64,000 nt of DNA from Caenimonas sedimenti (lineage in GTDB: Bacteria > Pseudomonadota > Gammaproteobacteria > Burkholderiales > Burkholderiaceae_C). Position 1 is the stretch's first letter. Every line of letters starts with the position of its first letter. Positions 51,992-61,156 of the stretch are shown here, one piece after another. The notes beneath the pieces are model-generated. The model was not told the origin of the DNA, did not search any database, and was given only the letters and a program-made list of their open reading frames with translations. The stretch spans positions 156,238 through 220,237 of the forward strand of contig NZ_VOBQ01000015.1 of the NCBI RefSeq assembly GCF_007833165.1. Direction: 5' to 3'. The position numbers and the translations under genes were made by a program.

Positions 51992-53368
51992 ATGAACAAC
52001 GCAAAGTCGCAGGCCGCGGCCGGTTTCGCCTACAGCCGCGCCGATTTCGAAGAACTCGTGGACGCCGCGTTGGCCCACGCCCGCAAGCTGGGCGCCACCG
52101 ACGCCGGTGCCGAGGCCTCCGAGGGCTGCGGCCTGAGTGTCTCGGTGCGCAAGGGCGAGCTGGAAAACGTCGAGCGCAACCGCGACAAATCGCTCGGGAT
52201 CACGGTCTACCTGGGCAACCGGCGCGGCAACGCGAGCACTTCTGATTTCTCCACGGCCGCCATCGAGCGCACCGTGCAGGCCGCTTACGACATCGCCCGT
52301 TTCACCGCGCAGGACCCGGTGGCGGGGTTGCCCGAGCCGGACGACATCGCGCAGCAGAAGGAACAGCGCGATCTCGACCTGTTCCATCCCTGGGCCATCG
52401 ACAGCGCGCACGCTGCCCAGCTGGCGCTGCGCTGCGAACGCGCCGCCTTCGACACCGACCGGCGCATCACCAACAGCGAAGGCGCCGGCGTTTCGGCACA
52501 GCAGAGCCACTTCTTCAGTTCGCACACGCGCGGTTTCCGCGGCGGCTACGCCAGTTCGCGGCATTCGATCTCGGTCGCGCCCATCGCGGGGCGCGGGGAC
52601 GAGATGCAGCGTGACGCGTGGTACAGCTCCATGCGGTCCGCCGACGAACTGGCCTCGCCGGAAGCCGTGGGCCGCTATGCCGCCGAACGCGCCCTGTCGC
52701 GCCTGAAGTCGCGCAAGATCAAGACCCGCGAATGCCCGGTGCTGTTCGAATCACCCCTGGCCGCGGGGCTGCTGGGCGCTTATGTGCAGGCGACGAGCGG
52801 TGGCTCGCTCTATCGCAAGAGCAGCTTCCTGCTGGATTCACTGGGCAAGCAGGTGCTGCCGGACCACATCGACGTGCTGGAGGACCCCTTCGTGAAGCGC
52901 GGCAAGGGCAGCTCGCCTTTCGACGAGGAGGGCGTCCGCACCCAACCCCGCAAGGTGGTGGACGGCGGCCGGGTGGAAGGCTATTTTCTCAGCAGCTATT
53001 CAGCGCGCAAGCTGGGGATGAAGACGACCGGCAATGCCGGCGGCTCGCACAACCTGACGCTGACGTCGCGCCTGACAAAGCCCGGCGACGACCTGCGCGA
53101 GATGCTGCGCAAGCTGGGCACCGGCCTGTTCGTGATCGAGCTGATGGGGCAGGGCGTCAACTACGTGACGGGCGACTATTCGCGCGGCGCCAGCGGTTTC
53201 TGGGTGGAGAAGGGCGAGATCGCGTACCCGGTGCAGGAGATCACGATCGCCGGGAACATGCGGGACATGTTCACCGGCATCCAGGCCGTGGGGGCGGATG
53301 TCTACAACTATGGGGCAAAGACCGTGGGTTCGATCCTGGTCAACAAGATGAAGGTGGCTGGCTCTTAA
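51992..53368 (+). CDS. pmbA: PmbA/TldE-family protein
   Basis: 458 aa. It is the TldE/PmbA partner of TldD, together a protease that trims microcins and CcdA in E. coli. Markers are ELVDAALAHARKLGATDAGA, GITVYLGNRRGNASTSDFS and, near the end, VNYVTGDYSRGASGFWVEKG and PVQEITIAGNMRDMFTGI. The zinc motif HExxxH belongs to TldD and is absent here, as expected. It is divergent from yjgA. A different palindromic repeat follows eight bases after the stop. Confidence 0.95.
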   Translation: MNNAKSQAAAGFAYSRADFEELVDAALAHARKLGATDAGAEASEGCGLSVSVRKGELENVERNRDKSLGITVYLGNRRGNASTSDFSTAAIERTVQAAYDIARFTAQDPVAGLPEPDDIAQQKEQRDLDLFHPWAIDSAHAAQLALRCERAAFDTDRRITNSEGAGVSAQQSHFFSSHTRGFRGGYASSRHSISVAPIAGRGDEMQRDAWYSSMRSADELASPEAVGRYAAERALSRLKSRKIKTRECPVLFESPLAAGLLGAYVQATSGGSLYRKSSFLLDSLGKQVLPDHIDVLEDPFVKRGKGSSPFDEEGVRTQPRKVVDGGRVEGYFLSSYSARKLGMKTTGNAGGSHNLTLTSRLTKPGDDLREMLRKLGTGLFVIELMGQGVNYVTGDYSRGASGFWVEKGEIAYPVQEITIAGNMRDMFTGIQAVGADVYNYGAKTVGSILVNKMKVAGS

Positions 53369-53375
53369 GAAGGCT

Positions 53376-53441
53376 GTCGTCCCTGCGTAGGCAGGGACCC
53401 AGGGGGGCGAAGGCCTGGATCCCAGCCTTCGCTGGGATGAC
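53376..53441. repeat. Palindromic repeat, family C, between pmbA and yqeY
   Basis: Arms GTCGTCCCTGCGTAGGCAGG with inner CCTGGATCCCAGCCTTCGCT and GGGATGAC at the right end. It starts eight bases after the pmbA stop and ends four bases before the yqeY stop. The sequence belongs to a dispersed type seen in many Proteobacteria; two hairpins (CCCTGCGTAGGCAGGG and CCCAGCCTTCGCTGGG) could end both transcripts. Confidence 0.85.
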
Positions 53442-53444
53442 CCC

Positions 53445-53891
53445 CTAGGGGGCCAGTGCCGCCTTCACCGCGGCGCTGACTTGTCCCATGTCGGCCTTGC
53501 CAGCCAACCTGGCCTTCACCGCGCCCATGACCTTGCCCATGTCGCCCGGCCCCTTGGCGCCCAGCTCCGCCACGATGGCTTTCACTTCGGCGGCGACTTC
53601 CTCGGCCGACAGGCGCTGCGGCAGGTAGGCCGACAGCACGGCGACTTCGGCCTTTTCCTTGTCGGCCAGGTCCTGCCGGCCGGCCTTCTCGAAGGCCTCG
53701 ATGCTGTCCTTGCGCTGCTTCAGCAGCTTGTCGACGATGGCGATGACCTGCACGTCGTCCAGCTCGATGCGCTCGTCCACTTCCTTCTGCTTGATCGCGG
53801 CGGTCAGCATGCGGATGGCGCCCAGGCGCTCCGCTTCCTTGGCCCGCATGGCGGCCTTCATGTCGTCGGTGATGCGTTCCTTGAGGGTCAT
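53445..53891 (-). CDS. GatB/YqeY-domain protein
   Basis: 148 aa, the complete YqeY family length. It starts MTLKERITDDMKAAMRAKEA and has RLGAIRMLTAAIKQKEVDER, AYLPQRLSAEEVAAEVKAI and the end GKVMGAVKARLAGKADMGQV. The fold is that of the tail domain of the GatB amidotransferase subunit; its own role is not known, perhaps tRNA-related. It lies 86 bases downstream of rpsU with a terminator between, the usual neighbourhood. Confidence 0.92.
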   Translation of the reverse strand: MTLKERITDDMKAAMRAKEAERLGAIRMLTAAIKQKEVDERIELDDVQVIAIVDKLLKQRKDSIEAFEKAGRQDLADKEKAEVAVLSAYLPQRLSAEEVAAEVKAIVAELGAKGPGDMGKVMGAVKARLAGKADMGQVSAAVKAALAP

Positions 53892-53908
53892 GTTCTTTTC
53901 CTGAACAA

Positions 53909-53948
53909 CAAAAGAGAAAGGCCCGCGCGGGGTGTCCCCGTGCGAGCC
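53909..53948 (-). terminator. Rho-independent terminator after rpsU
   Basis: On the minus strand GGCTCGCACGGGG - ACA - CCCCGCGCGGGCC forms a 13-pair stem with two G-U type pairs, followed by TTTCTCTTTT. It lies 30 bases after the rpsU stop and before yqeY, so it may reduce transcription into yqeY. Confidence 0.85.
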
Positions 53949-53977
53949 TTGCGTGGTGAGCCGGGGCCCGTGAAACT

Positions 53978-54190
53978 CTAGAAGAGCTTCTTCGGCAGCT
54001 GCATGCTGCGAACGCGCTTGAAGTGGCGCTTCACGGCGGCGGCCTTCTTGCGCTTGCGCTCGGCGGTGGGCTTCTCGTAGAACTCGCGGGCGCGCAGTTC
54101 GGTCAGCAGGCCCAGCTTTTCAATGGTGCGCTTGAAGCGGCGCAGGGCCACGTCGAACGGTTCGTTTTCCTTGACACGGATGGTCGTCAT
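53978..54190 (-). CDS. rpsU: 30S ribosomal protein S21
   Basis: 70 aa, normal size. Motifs are [40 protein letters not shown] and the basic end [13 protein letters not shown]21 sits on the 30S platform and helps base-pairing of the mRNA with the anti-Shine-Dalgarno sequence. The start has AGAGAAGC upstream. A terminator follows at once. Confidence 0.97.
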   Translation of the reverse strand: MTTIRVKENEPFDVALRRFKRTIEKLGLLTELRAREFYEKPTAERKRKKAAAVKRHFKRVRSMQLPKKLF

Positions 54191-54377
54191 GCTTCTCTTG
54201 GTTCAGTGCGCCGGGGGAAGATCGAGGGCCCCTGGCTGGGTTCCCCAACTGATTCATCGATTGGGCCGTTGGGGGTTGGCCAGCAAAGCCCGAGATTATA
54301 GCCTTGGTCGGCGTTTCGGCAACTCAGCCGTTCCAAACCCGGCCGTTCGGGCCACCGCCGGGGGGAAATCGGCCAGA

Positions 54378-57038
54378 ATGGCCGCCGTGGGCCCAGGCGA
54401 ACATTCCGGTGCGGACCGGCTGCAGGAGCAGCGCGAAGTGCTTGGCCGCGCGGGCCGGCTGCTGGCGGCCGCCGACGATTTCGGCGACACGCTGAAGCAG
54501 TCCCTGGCCGCCTGCCTGCCGGCCCTGGGCGATTTCGGCTTCTTCGACGTGGCCGTTGGCAACGGTGAAGTGCGTCGCACCGTCGCCGCTTACCAGGGGC
54601 CGCACATCGAAAGCTTGCTGGCGCCGACCCAGTGGGTGAAGCAAACCCATCCCGAACTCAATCTCTGCGCATTCTCCACGGGCGACGCCGCCCTGCACCC
54701 GGCCATCGATGACGCCTGGTATGGCCGGGTCGCCGCCAACGAGCAGCACTTGGGCCTGCTGCGCGAGCTGGCCTTCCGTTCCATGATCACCGTGCCGGTG
54801 CGGTACCGCGACGAGCTGGTGGGCGCGCTCACGCTGTTCATGGGCAGCTCGGGCCGGCGACATGACGCGGACGACCTGGCATTTGCCGGAGAACTGGCCG
54901 CTCTGGCCGCACCCGTCGTGGTGACGGCCCGGCTGCTGGAGCAGCAGCGCAACGCCGAGGCGCAGCTGCGCATGCAGGAGGAGCGGCTGCGCCTGGCGGT
55001 CGAGGCCGGCCAGGTCGGCATCTGGGATTGGGACATCGCGCGGCAGTCCGTGACGTGGTCGGACCGCGTCTACGACATGCACAAGATGGCGCGTGGCTCG
55101 GACACCGGCGGGCTGGAGGGCTTCCGCTCGCGCATCCACCCGGACGACCTGGCCACGGTGGAAGGTGCGTTGCAGGCCGCGCTGGCCGGTGGCCCGGCGT
55201 ACCGGGCGGAGTTCCGGACCGTGCTGGCGAACGGCGAGGTCCGCTGGATCGCCACGCGCGGCCACCTGGTCCGCGACGGCGCGGGCCAGCCCACGCGCAT
55301 GGTCGGCGCCAGCACGGACATCACCGAGCGCATGGACCTGCTGGCGGGCGAACGCATCGCCCGGGCCGAGGCGGAGGCCGCGCAGCGCCGGGTGGAACTG
55401 CTTTCCAGCGCCGGCGCCCTGCTCGCGAAGTCGCTGGACCCGGAAGACACCTTGCGAACCATCGCCACCACCGTCGTGCCCGGCATCGCCGACTGGTGCC
55501 GCATCGACCTGCTGGATGACGAAGGCGTGCTGCGCCGCCGCCTGGCGTATCACCAGGACCCCGAGCGCGCGCAGGAAGCGCTGGAGATGGCCAGGACGAT
55601 GCGCGCGGCGCCGGCGACGGTGGGCTCCATGGCCTGGTGCATCGCCAATGCCAGCGATCACCACGGCCGGTTCGACCTGCCGCCGGCGACCGACGACCCG
55701 GTGCTGAGGGCGTTCACCTCGCACTTCGGCATGCATGCGCACTACATCCTTCCGTTGGTGGCGCGTGGGCGGACCATTGGCGCGATGGGCGTGGTCCAGG
55801 CCGAATCCGGGCGCATCCTCGGCCGGGCCGACCGCGCCCTGATCCGCGAGCTGGGGCAGCGCGCCGCGCTCGCCCTGGACAACGCGCGGGCCTATGCCGA
55901 AGCGGAGGCCGCGCGCCGCCAGGCCGAATCCGCTAGCCGGGCCAAGGACGAGTTCCTGGCGATGCTGGGCCACGAACTGCGCAACCCGCTGGCGCCCATC
56001 GCCACGGCACTGGAGCTGATGGCGCGCCGCGACGCGAAGGCCCACGTCGAGGAGCGGCGCATCATCGGCCGGCAGGTGACGCACCTGTCGCGCCTGATCG
56101 ACGACCTGCTGGACGTCTCGCGCATCACGCAGGGCAAGGTGGAGTTGAAGCAGGTGGCGGTGGAAGTGCGAACCCTGATCGCGCATGCGCTGGAGCAGAC
56201 GCAGCCGGTCTATGAACGGCGCGCGCAGCCGGTGCAAGTGCGTCTGGACGCGGCTGGAGCGCGCGTGCTGGGCGACCCGACGCGGCTCACGCAGGTGCTG
56301 TGCAACCTGCTGATCAACGCGGCCAAGTTCACGCCCCCCGACGGCCGGGTTGAGGTGACGCTGCGCGCCGATGCGACCTGGGTGGAGATCGTCGTGGAGG
56401 ATTCGGGGCGGGGCATCGCGCCCGAGCTGCTGCCGCACGTGTTCGACCTGTTCGTGCAGGGCCGGCAGTCGATCGACCGCCGCTCCGGTGGCCTCGGGCT
56501 GGGCCTGGCCATCGTGCGCATGCTGGTCGAGCGCCATGGCGGCCAGGTGCAGGCAGCCAGCGGCGGCGACAATCAGGGCAGCCGCTTCACCGTGCGGCTG
56601 CCCGCGCTGTTGGCGCAAGGCGTGACCGAAGGAGAGCACCCCATGGAACCCGCCACCCCCACGCTTCCGGCCACCCCGGCGCGCATCCTGATCGTCGACG
56701 ACAACGCCGACGCCGCGGACACGCTGGGCGAACTGCTCAAGATGGTGGGTTACGAAGTGCGCGTGGCGGGCGACGCCGAGGCGGCGCTGGCCCTCGTGCA
56801 GGAGGACCTGCCCCAGTTGGCGCTGCTGGACATCGGCCTGCCGGGCATGGACGGTTACGAACTCGCCGAACGGCTGCGCGCGGACGCCCGCACCCGCGGG
56901 ATCAAGCTGGTGGCGCTGACGGGTTACGGCAGGGAGAACGACCGGTCCCGCGCGCTGGGGGCCCAGTTCGACGAGCACGTCGTCAAGCCGGTGGCGGTGG
57001 ACAAGCTGTTCGAACTGCTCGGTCGGATGCTCGCCTAG
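54378..57038 (+). CDS. Hybrid sensor histidine kinase with GAF, PAS, GAF and receiver domains
   Basis: 886 aa from ATG 54378. Order: GAF-like (about 25-190), PAS (about 200-320; ERLRLAVEAGQVGIWDWDIA, HPDDLATVEGAL, WIATRGHLV), second GAF (about 340-505), HisKA with DEFLAMLGHELRNPLAPIAT (phospho-His near 532), the ATPase with NLLINAAKFTPPDG, VEDSGRGIAPELLPHVF and SGGLGLGLAIV, and a C-terminal receiver with ILIVDDNADAADTL, LLDIGLPGMDGYEL (Asp near 818) and VVKPVAVDKL. There is no membrane helix, so it senses a cytoplasmic signal. No response regulator gene is adjacent; output may pass through a phosphotransfer protein elsewhere. Confidence 0.92.
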   Translation: MAAVGPGEHSGADRLQEQREVLGRAGRLLAAADDFGDTLKQSLAACLPALGDFGFFDVAVGNGEVRRTVAAYQGPHIESLLAPTQWVKQTHPELNLCAFSTGDAALHPAIDDAWYGRVAANEQHLGLLRELAFRSMITVPVRYRDELVGALTLFMGSSGRRHDADDLAFAGELAALAAPVVVTARLLEQQRNAEAQLRMQEERLRLAVEAGQVGIWDWDIARQSVTWSDRVYDMHKMARGSDTGGLEGFRSRIHPDDLATVEGALQAALAGGPAYRAEFRTVLANGEVRWIATRGHLVRDGAGQPTRMVGASTDITERMDLLAGERIARAEAEAAQRRVELLSSAGALLAKSLDPEDTLRTIATTVVPGIADWCRIDLLDDEGVLRRRLAYHQDPERAQEALEMARTMRAAPATVGSMAWCIANASDHHGRFDLPPATDDPVLRAFTSHFGMHAHYILPLVARGRTIGAMGVVQAESGRILGRADRALIRELGQRAALALDNARAYAEAEAARRQAESASRAKDEFLAMLGHELRNPLAPIATALELMARRDAKAHVEERRIIGRQVTHLSRLIDDLLDVSRITQGKVELKQVAVEVRTLIAHALEQTQPVYERRAQPVQVRLDAAGARVLGDPTRLTQVLCNLLINAAKFTPPDGRVEVTLRADATWVEIVVEDSGRGIAPELLPHVFDLFVQGRQSIDRRSGGLGLGLAIVRMLVERHGGQVQAASGGDNQGSRFTVRLPALLAQGVTEGEHPMEPATPTLPATPARILIVDDNADAADTLGELLKMVGYEVRVAGDAEAALALVQEDLPQLALLDIGLPGMDGYELAERLRADARTRGIKLVALTGYGRENDRSRALGAQFDEHVVKPVAVDKLFELLGRMLA

Positions 57039-58267
57039 ATCCGTCCGCCCGCAGCCGCCAGCGCTTCGGCGCAGGCGAAGCCGCTGGCCCAGGCCCACTG
57101 GAAGTTGTAGCCGCCCAGCCAGCCGGTCACATCCACCACTTCGCCGATGAAGTAAAGCCCCGGCTGCTTCGATTCCATGGTCTGCGACGAGAGATCGCGC
57201 GTGTCGACGCCGCCGGCCGTGACTTCCGCCTTGCGGTAACCTTCGCTGCCGGTGGGCACGAGTTCCCAGCGCTGCAGGCGCTCGGCCAGTTGCGCCAGGG
57301 ACTTGTCGCTCGCTTCATTGACCGGGCGTTGCCAGGCGGGGTCCTGCTGCACCCAGGCGTCGGCCAGGCGAGAAGGCACCAGGGAAGCCAGCTCATTGGC
57401 GATCAGCTTGCGGGAGCGCGCCTTGGCCTGCAGCAAGGCCGCGGCGACGTCCACGCCAGGCGCGAGATCGATGCGCAACGGCTGGCCCTCGCGCCAGTAG
57501 CTGGAGACCTGCAGCACGGCCGGCCCGCTCAGGCCGCGGTGCGTGAACAGCAGGTCTTCGTCGAAGGCCATGCGCTGCTTCTTCTCGCCGGTCTCGATCC
57601 GCACCGGCAGCGCCAGGCCGGCGAGCTGGGCGAACGGTGCCCAGGCATCGCCGTCGAAGGTGAGCGGCACCAGTGCCGGCCGGGTCTCCACGACGCGCAG
57701 GCCGAACTGGCGGGCGATGCGGTAGCCGAAATCGGTGGCGCCAATCTTCGGGATGGAGAGCCCACCGGTGGCGATGACCACCTGGCTCGCCTGCACGATG
57801 CCCTGGCTCGTCCGCAACGTGTAGCCGCCCTCCGCGGCATCGATGCGTTCCACGGTGCAGGGCTGGCGCCGCACCACGCCGCCGGCGTCGCACTCGGCCA
57901 CCAGCATGCGGATGAAGTCCTCCGAGGAACGGTCGCCGAACAGCTGGCCCTTGTGCTTCTCATGGAAAGGGATGCCGTGCTTCTGCACCAGCGCGATGAA
58001 ATCGGCCGGCGTGTACCGCGCCAGGGCGGAGCGGCAGAAGTGCGCGTTCTTACCCAGGAAATGCTTCTGCGGTCCGCGCGGGTCGAGTTCGCGGTTGGTG
58101 AAGTTGCAGCGGCCGCCGCCCGCGATGCGGACTTTCTCGGCGATCTTCTCGCTGTGATCGAGCAGCAGGACCTTGATGCCGCGCTGGCCCGCCTGGCCAG
58201 CGCAGAACAAGCCGGCAGCCCCTGCGCCGACGACGACGGCGTCGAACTGTTCGGTCAGCCCTTCCAC
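57035..58267 (-). CDS. HI0933/YhiN-family flavoprotein (BaiN-like)
   Basis: 410 aa from GTG 58267. The FAD-binding Rossmann motif is VVVGAGAAGLFCAG; the family markers are RIAGGGRCNFTN, VIATGGLSIPKIGATDFGY, VTAGGVDTRDLSSQTMES and the end GLYFIGEVVDVTGWLGGYNFQWAWASG. Members reduce or oxidise unsaturated or quinone-like substrates; BaiN of gut bacteria is a bile-acid reductase relative, but the substrate here is unknown. The start lies inside the end of the sterol-desaturase gene (13 bases), so the two are coupled. Confidence 0.92.
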   Translation of the reverse strand: MEGLTEQFDAVVVGAGAAGLFCAGQAGQRGIKVLLLDHSEKIAEKVRIAGGGRCNFTNRELDPRGPQKHFLGKNAHFCRSALARYTPADFIALVQKHGIPFHEKHKGQLFGDRSSEDFIRMLVAECDAGGVVRRQPCTVERIDAAEGGYTLRTSQGIVQASQVVIATGGLSIPKIGATDFGYRIARQFGLRVVETRPALVPLTFDGDAWAPFAQLAGLALPVRIETGEKKQRMAFDEDLLFTHRGLSGPAVLQVSSYWREGQPLRIDLAPGVDVAAALLQAKARSRKLIANELASLVPSRLADAWVQQDPAWQRPVNEASDKSLAQLAERLQRWELVPTGSEGYRKAEVTAGGVDTRDLSSQTMESKQPGLYFIGEVVDVTGWLGGYNFQWAWASGFACAEALAAAGGRI

Positions 58268-59382
58268 GTGAACGGGAACTGGAACTGCTTGACGAAGCCG
58301 TTGGGCACGTAATCGCCCAATACCCCATACGCTTCAGGCCAGGCCTTGTCGCTCTTCACCGCCGTGCCGAACAGGTGATCGAGGAAGGCGAAGTGCGCCG
58401 CGTAGTTCTTGTCCAGTGCCTCCTGGTCCTGGCTGTGGTGCCAGTGGTGGAAGTTGGGCGTGACGATCACGTAGCGCAAGGGCCCGAGCCGGACGCTGAC
58501 GTTGGCATGGTTGAACACGGCCTGGAAACCCACGATGACGATGTAGGCGTCGATGACTTCCTTGGAGAACCCCAGCACGTAGATGGGCGCCAGCACCAGG
58601 GTGCGCGTGATCAGCAGTTCGAGGATGTGCTGGCGCGAGCCCGCCATCCAGTCCATGCTCTTCACGCTGTGGTGCACGGCATGCAGGCGCCACAGCAGCG
58701 GCACCTCGTGGTACGCGCGGTGCGTCCAGTACTGCACCAGGTCCGCCACCAGCACGATGAGGAACAGCGCCAGCCAGAAGTTCAGCCCCTGCACCCAGCC
58801 GCGGATGCCGTCGCTGGCGGCCCAGCCGAAGAACTTGTGCACCATCAGGTTGGTGGCCAGCAGCACGAAACCGACCACCATGTGGTTGACGATGAAATGG
58901 TGGAAGTCGGTCTGCCACTCGGCGCGGAACACCGGCTGGTCGCGGCGCAACGCGAACAGCTTCTCGACGAAGATGAAGATCAGCGACGAGCCCAGCAGGT
59001 CCAGGATGAACCAGTCCAGCCCGATGTAGGGCGTGTTGTCCGGGAAGTTGGGGTTGACGTGCACCTGGTGCCCGCCCAGGAGCGCCGTCAGCGCCACCAG
59101 CAGGAAGGCGAAGGCCGACAGCCAGCGGGCCCGGTTGAAGATGATGTTGACCAGCGAGATGCCGCCGGCGACGGCCAGCGCGCCGAGCATGATCTTGCGG
59201 ATCACGTCGACGTTGTAGCTCTTGCGCAGCTGCGGCGTGGTCAGGTACTCGGGGAAGTGGAAGGCCAGCACGCCGAGGAAGCACAGGATGGCCAGGCTGA
59301 GCGCGATGACGCCCGTGACCAGTCCGCGGCCTGGTCGCAGCTCGCCATGGCTCTCGGTGAATTCGTTGAGTTTGTCCAGCAC
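58255..59382 (-). CDS. Sterol desaturase/fatty acid hydroxylase superfamily membrane protein
   Basis: 375 aa from GTG 59382, chosen because AAGGG lies seven bases upstream. Several membrane helices precede the di-iron His motifs: HRAYHEVPLLWRLHAVHHS, the late NFHHWHHSQD and HFAFLDHLFGT. The superfamily uses O2 and two iron atoms to hydroxylate or desaturate lipids in the membrane. The long N-terminal helical part (ALSLAILCFLGVLAFHFPEY onward) is typical of proteobacterial members. It is co-transcribed with the flavoprotein gene, overlapping by 13 bases; a joint lipid or isoprenoid modification is a guess. Confidence 0.9.
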   Translation of the reverse strand: MLDKLNEFTESHGELRPGRGLVTGVIALSLAILCFLGVLAFHFPEYLTTPQLRKSYNVDVIRKIMLGALAVAGGISLVNIIFNRARWLSAFAFLLVALTALLGGHQVHVNPNFPDNTPYIGLDWFILDLLGSSLIFIFVEKLFALRRDQPVFRAEWQTDFHHFIVNHMVVGFVLLATNLMVHKFFGWAASDGIRGWVQGLNFWLALFLIVLVADLVQYWTHRAYHEVPLLWRLHAVHHSVKSMDWMAGSRQHILELLITRTLVLAPIYVLGFSKEVIDAYIVIVGFQAVFNHANVSVRLGPLRYVIVTPNFHHWHHSQDQEALDKNYAAHFAFLDHLFGTAVKSDKAWPEAYGVLGDYVPNGFVKQFQFPFTWKG

Positions 59383-59434
59383 AGCGCCGCCCTTCCCGCG
59401 TCTGGCCGCAGTGTAGCGGCGGCGGGCGCGGACC

Positions 59435-60205
59435 TCAGGCTGCGCGGCTGCGCGCCACCGGATCGGCGGCGGCCGCGGCCACGCCACGCACCACGTCGCC
59501 CACCACGATGACGGCCGGGCTGGCCATGCCCTCGCGCGTGACGGTTTCGGCCAGGCGACCGAGCGTCGTGACGACGTGGCGTTGCTCCGGCAGCGATGCG
59601 TGCTGCACCACGGCCACCGGCGTCTCGGGCGGAAGGCCAGTCAGCAAGTCATCCTCGATGCGCGAGACGCTGCTGACGCCCATGTAGATCACGAGCGTGA
59701 GCCGGGCGCTGTGCGCGGTCGCGGCGAGCGCGCGCCAGTCGGGCGTGTCCGTGCCTTTTTGCGCATGACCCGTGATGAAGATGACACCCTGCGCATGGTC
59801 GCGATGCGTGAGCGGCACGCCCAGCGACGTGGCGGCGGCGAGCCCCGACGTGATGCCGTTGATCACGGTGACTTCGAGCCCGGCGGCGCGCAGGTGCTCC
59901 ACCTCTTCGCCGCCGCGCCCGAAGATGAACGGGTCGCCGCCCTTCAGGCGTACCACGGTTTCGCCTTCGCGCGCCGCCATCAGCATCAGCTTCTCGATGA
60001 AGGCCTGCGGCGTGCTCTTGCAGCCGCCGCGCTTGCCCACGTGGACGATGCGTGCGCGCGGCGAGGCATGGGCCACCACCTCGGGGCTCACGAGGTCATC
60101 GACCAGCAGCACGGTGGCCGCCTGGATCGCCTTCAGCGCCTTCAAGGTCAGCAGTTCCGGATCGCCGGGACCGGCGCCCACGAGGGTGACTTTGCCTGTG
60201 TTCAT
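59435..60205 (-). CDS. cobA: Uroporphyrinogen-III C-methyltransferase
   Basis: 256 aa. It methylates uroporphyrinogen III to precorrin-2, leading to sirohaem, the cofactor of assimilatory nitrite and sulfite reductases. Motifs are KVTLVGAGPGDPELLTLKAL, VRLKGGDPFIFGRGGEEVEH, and GITSGLAAATSLGVPLTHRD. It is the stand-alone form without the CysG dehydrogenase domain. It overlaps ybiB by four bases and lies downstream of nasA, which fits a nitrate assimilation operon. Confidence 0.95.
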   Translation of the reverse strand: MNTGKVTLVGAGPGDPELLTLKALKAIQAATVLLVDDLVSPEVVAHASPRARIVHVGKRGGCKSTPQAFIEKLMLMAAREGETVVRLKGGDPFIFGRGGEEVEHLRAAGLEVTVINGITSGLAAATSLGVPLTHRDHAQGVIFITGHAQKGTDTPDWRALAATAHSARLTLVIYMGVSSVSRIEDDLLTGLPPETPVAVVQHASLPEQRHVVTTLGRLAETVTREGMASPAVIVVGDVVRGVAAAAADPVARSRAA

Positions 60206-61110
60206 GATGCGTCAGCCAGATGCAAGATGTGTTCCACCTGCAGCGCCATCGAATCGGGCACCGGGCGCTTGCCGTCGAGCACGTCGTGGATGTAAGCAGC
60301 TGTGGTGTGCACATCCACCTCTTTCGGCAGGTCGGGCAAGTCGGTGAGCGTGCCCTTGCGGCCTTCCTGCAGCAGCACGCGCTGACCTTGCCGGAAGCCA
60401 TTCATCTCGGGCAGGCGGCGCGCATCGGCCACTACTTCGCCCTCGGTGCCGCGCAGCAGCAGGGCGGTGGCACCGGTGAGTTCGAAGACCGCCGCCATGG
60501 AGACGGCGTACTCCGGGTGCGTGTAGCTGCTGACGATGACGGCGGGGCCTTCGCAGGGGTTCATCAGCTTCACCAGGCTGTGTGCGCTGTTGCGCAGGCC
60601 GACGGCGCGCCGCACGTCGAGCAGGCGCTTGAGGCCGGGCGAGAACAGCTCGGTGGCGAAGTAGACGGCTTCACCGGGCTCGACGCGGCGCACGGCCGTC
60701 TCGGGGGGCACGCCCATCGCGGCGAGCACATCCGGCACGAAGATCCGATTCGATTCGGTGGCCGTGCCATGGATGACGACGGCAAGGCCGCGCCGGGCCA
60801 GCAACTCGGCCAACAGCGCCGTGAGCACAGGCAGGCGGCGCGCGCCGTTGTAGCTGGGCAGCACGACAGCTGGCTTGCCGCCGCCGATCGGGACGCGGCG
60901 CAGGCGTTCCGCCGTGGCATCGAGGAAGCCTGCCATCTCGTCGGGCGTTTCGCCCTTGATGCGCATGGCGAGGCAGAAGGCGCCGACTTCGAGATCGGTG
61001 ACCGAGCCATCGAGCAGTTGGCCGAACAGGTCCTGGGCCTGCGCACGCGTGAGCGAACGCGCGCCCTGCTTGCCGCGGCCGATTTCCTTGATGTACTGGC
61101 TGATGGCCAT
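60202..61110 (-). CDS. ybiB: YbiB-family anthranilate-phosphoribosyltransferase-like DNA-binding protein
   Basis: 302 aa. The fold is that of nucleoside phosphorylase/anthranilate phosphoribosyltransferases: AQDLFGQLLDGSVTDLEVGA, FCLAMRIKGETPDEMAGFLD, VLPSYNGARRLPVLTALLA and RNSAHSLVKLMNP. The Gly-rich ribose-phosphate loop of true TrpD enzymes is altered, as in YbiB, which binds DNA and is SOS-linked in E. coli. In beta-proteobacteria the gene is commonly next to nasA and cobA. It overlaps cobA by four bases and starts 46 bases after nasA. Confidence 0.92.
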   Translation of the reverse strand: MAISQYIKEIGRGKQGARSLTRAQAQDLFGQLLDGSVTDLEVGAFCLAMRIKGETPDEMAGFLDATAERLRRVPIGGGKPAVVLPSYNGARRLPVLTALLAELLARRGLAVVIHGTATESNRIFVPDVLAAMGVPPETAVRRVEPGEAVYFATELFSPGLKRLLDVRRAVGLRNSAHSLVKLMNPCEGPAVIVSSYTHPEYAVSMAAVFELTGATALLLRGTEGEVVADARRLPEMNGFRQGQRVLLQEGRKGTLTDLPDLPKEVDVHTTAAYIHDVLDGKRPVPDSMALQVEHILHLADAS

Positions 61111-61156
61111 GGCTGAATTGTCCCAGAGCCCTGATGACTTTCAGCCATAAGCCGAA

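Noticed and set aside
54324..57098. Long open frame opposite the hybrid kinase
   Set aside because: It has no recognisable domain and a His/Arg/Gln-rich composition; it is the shadow of the kinase gene.
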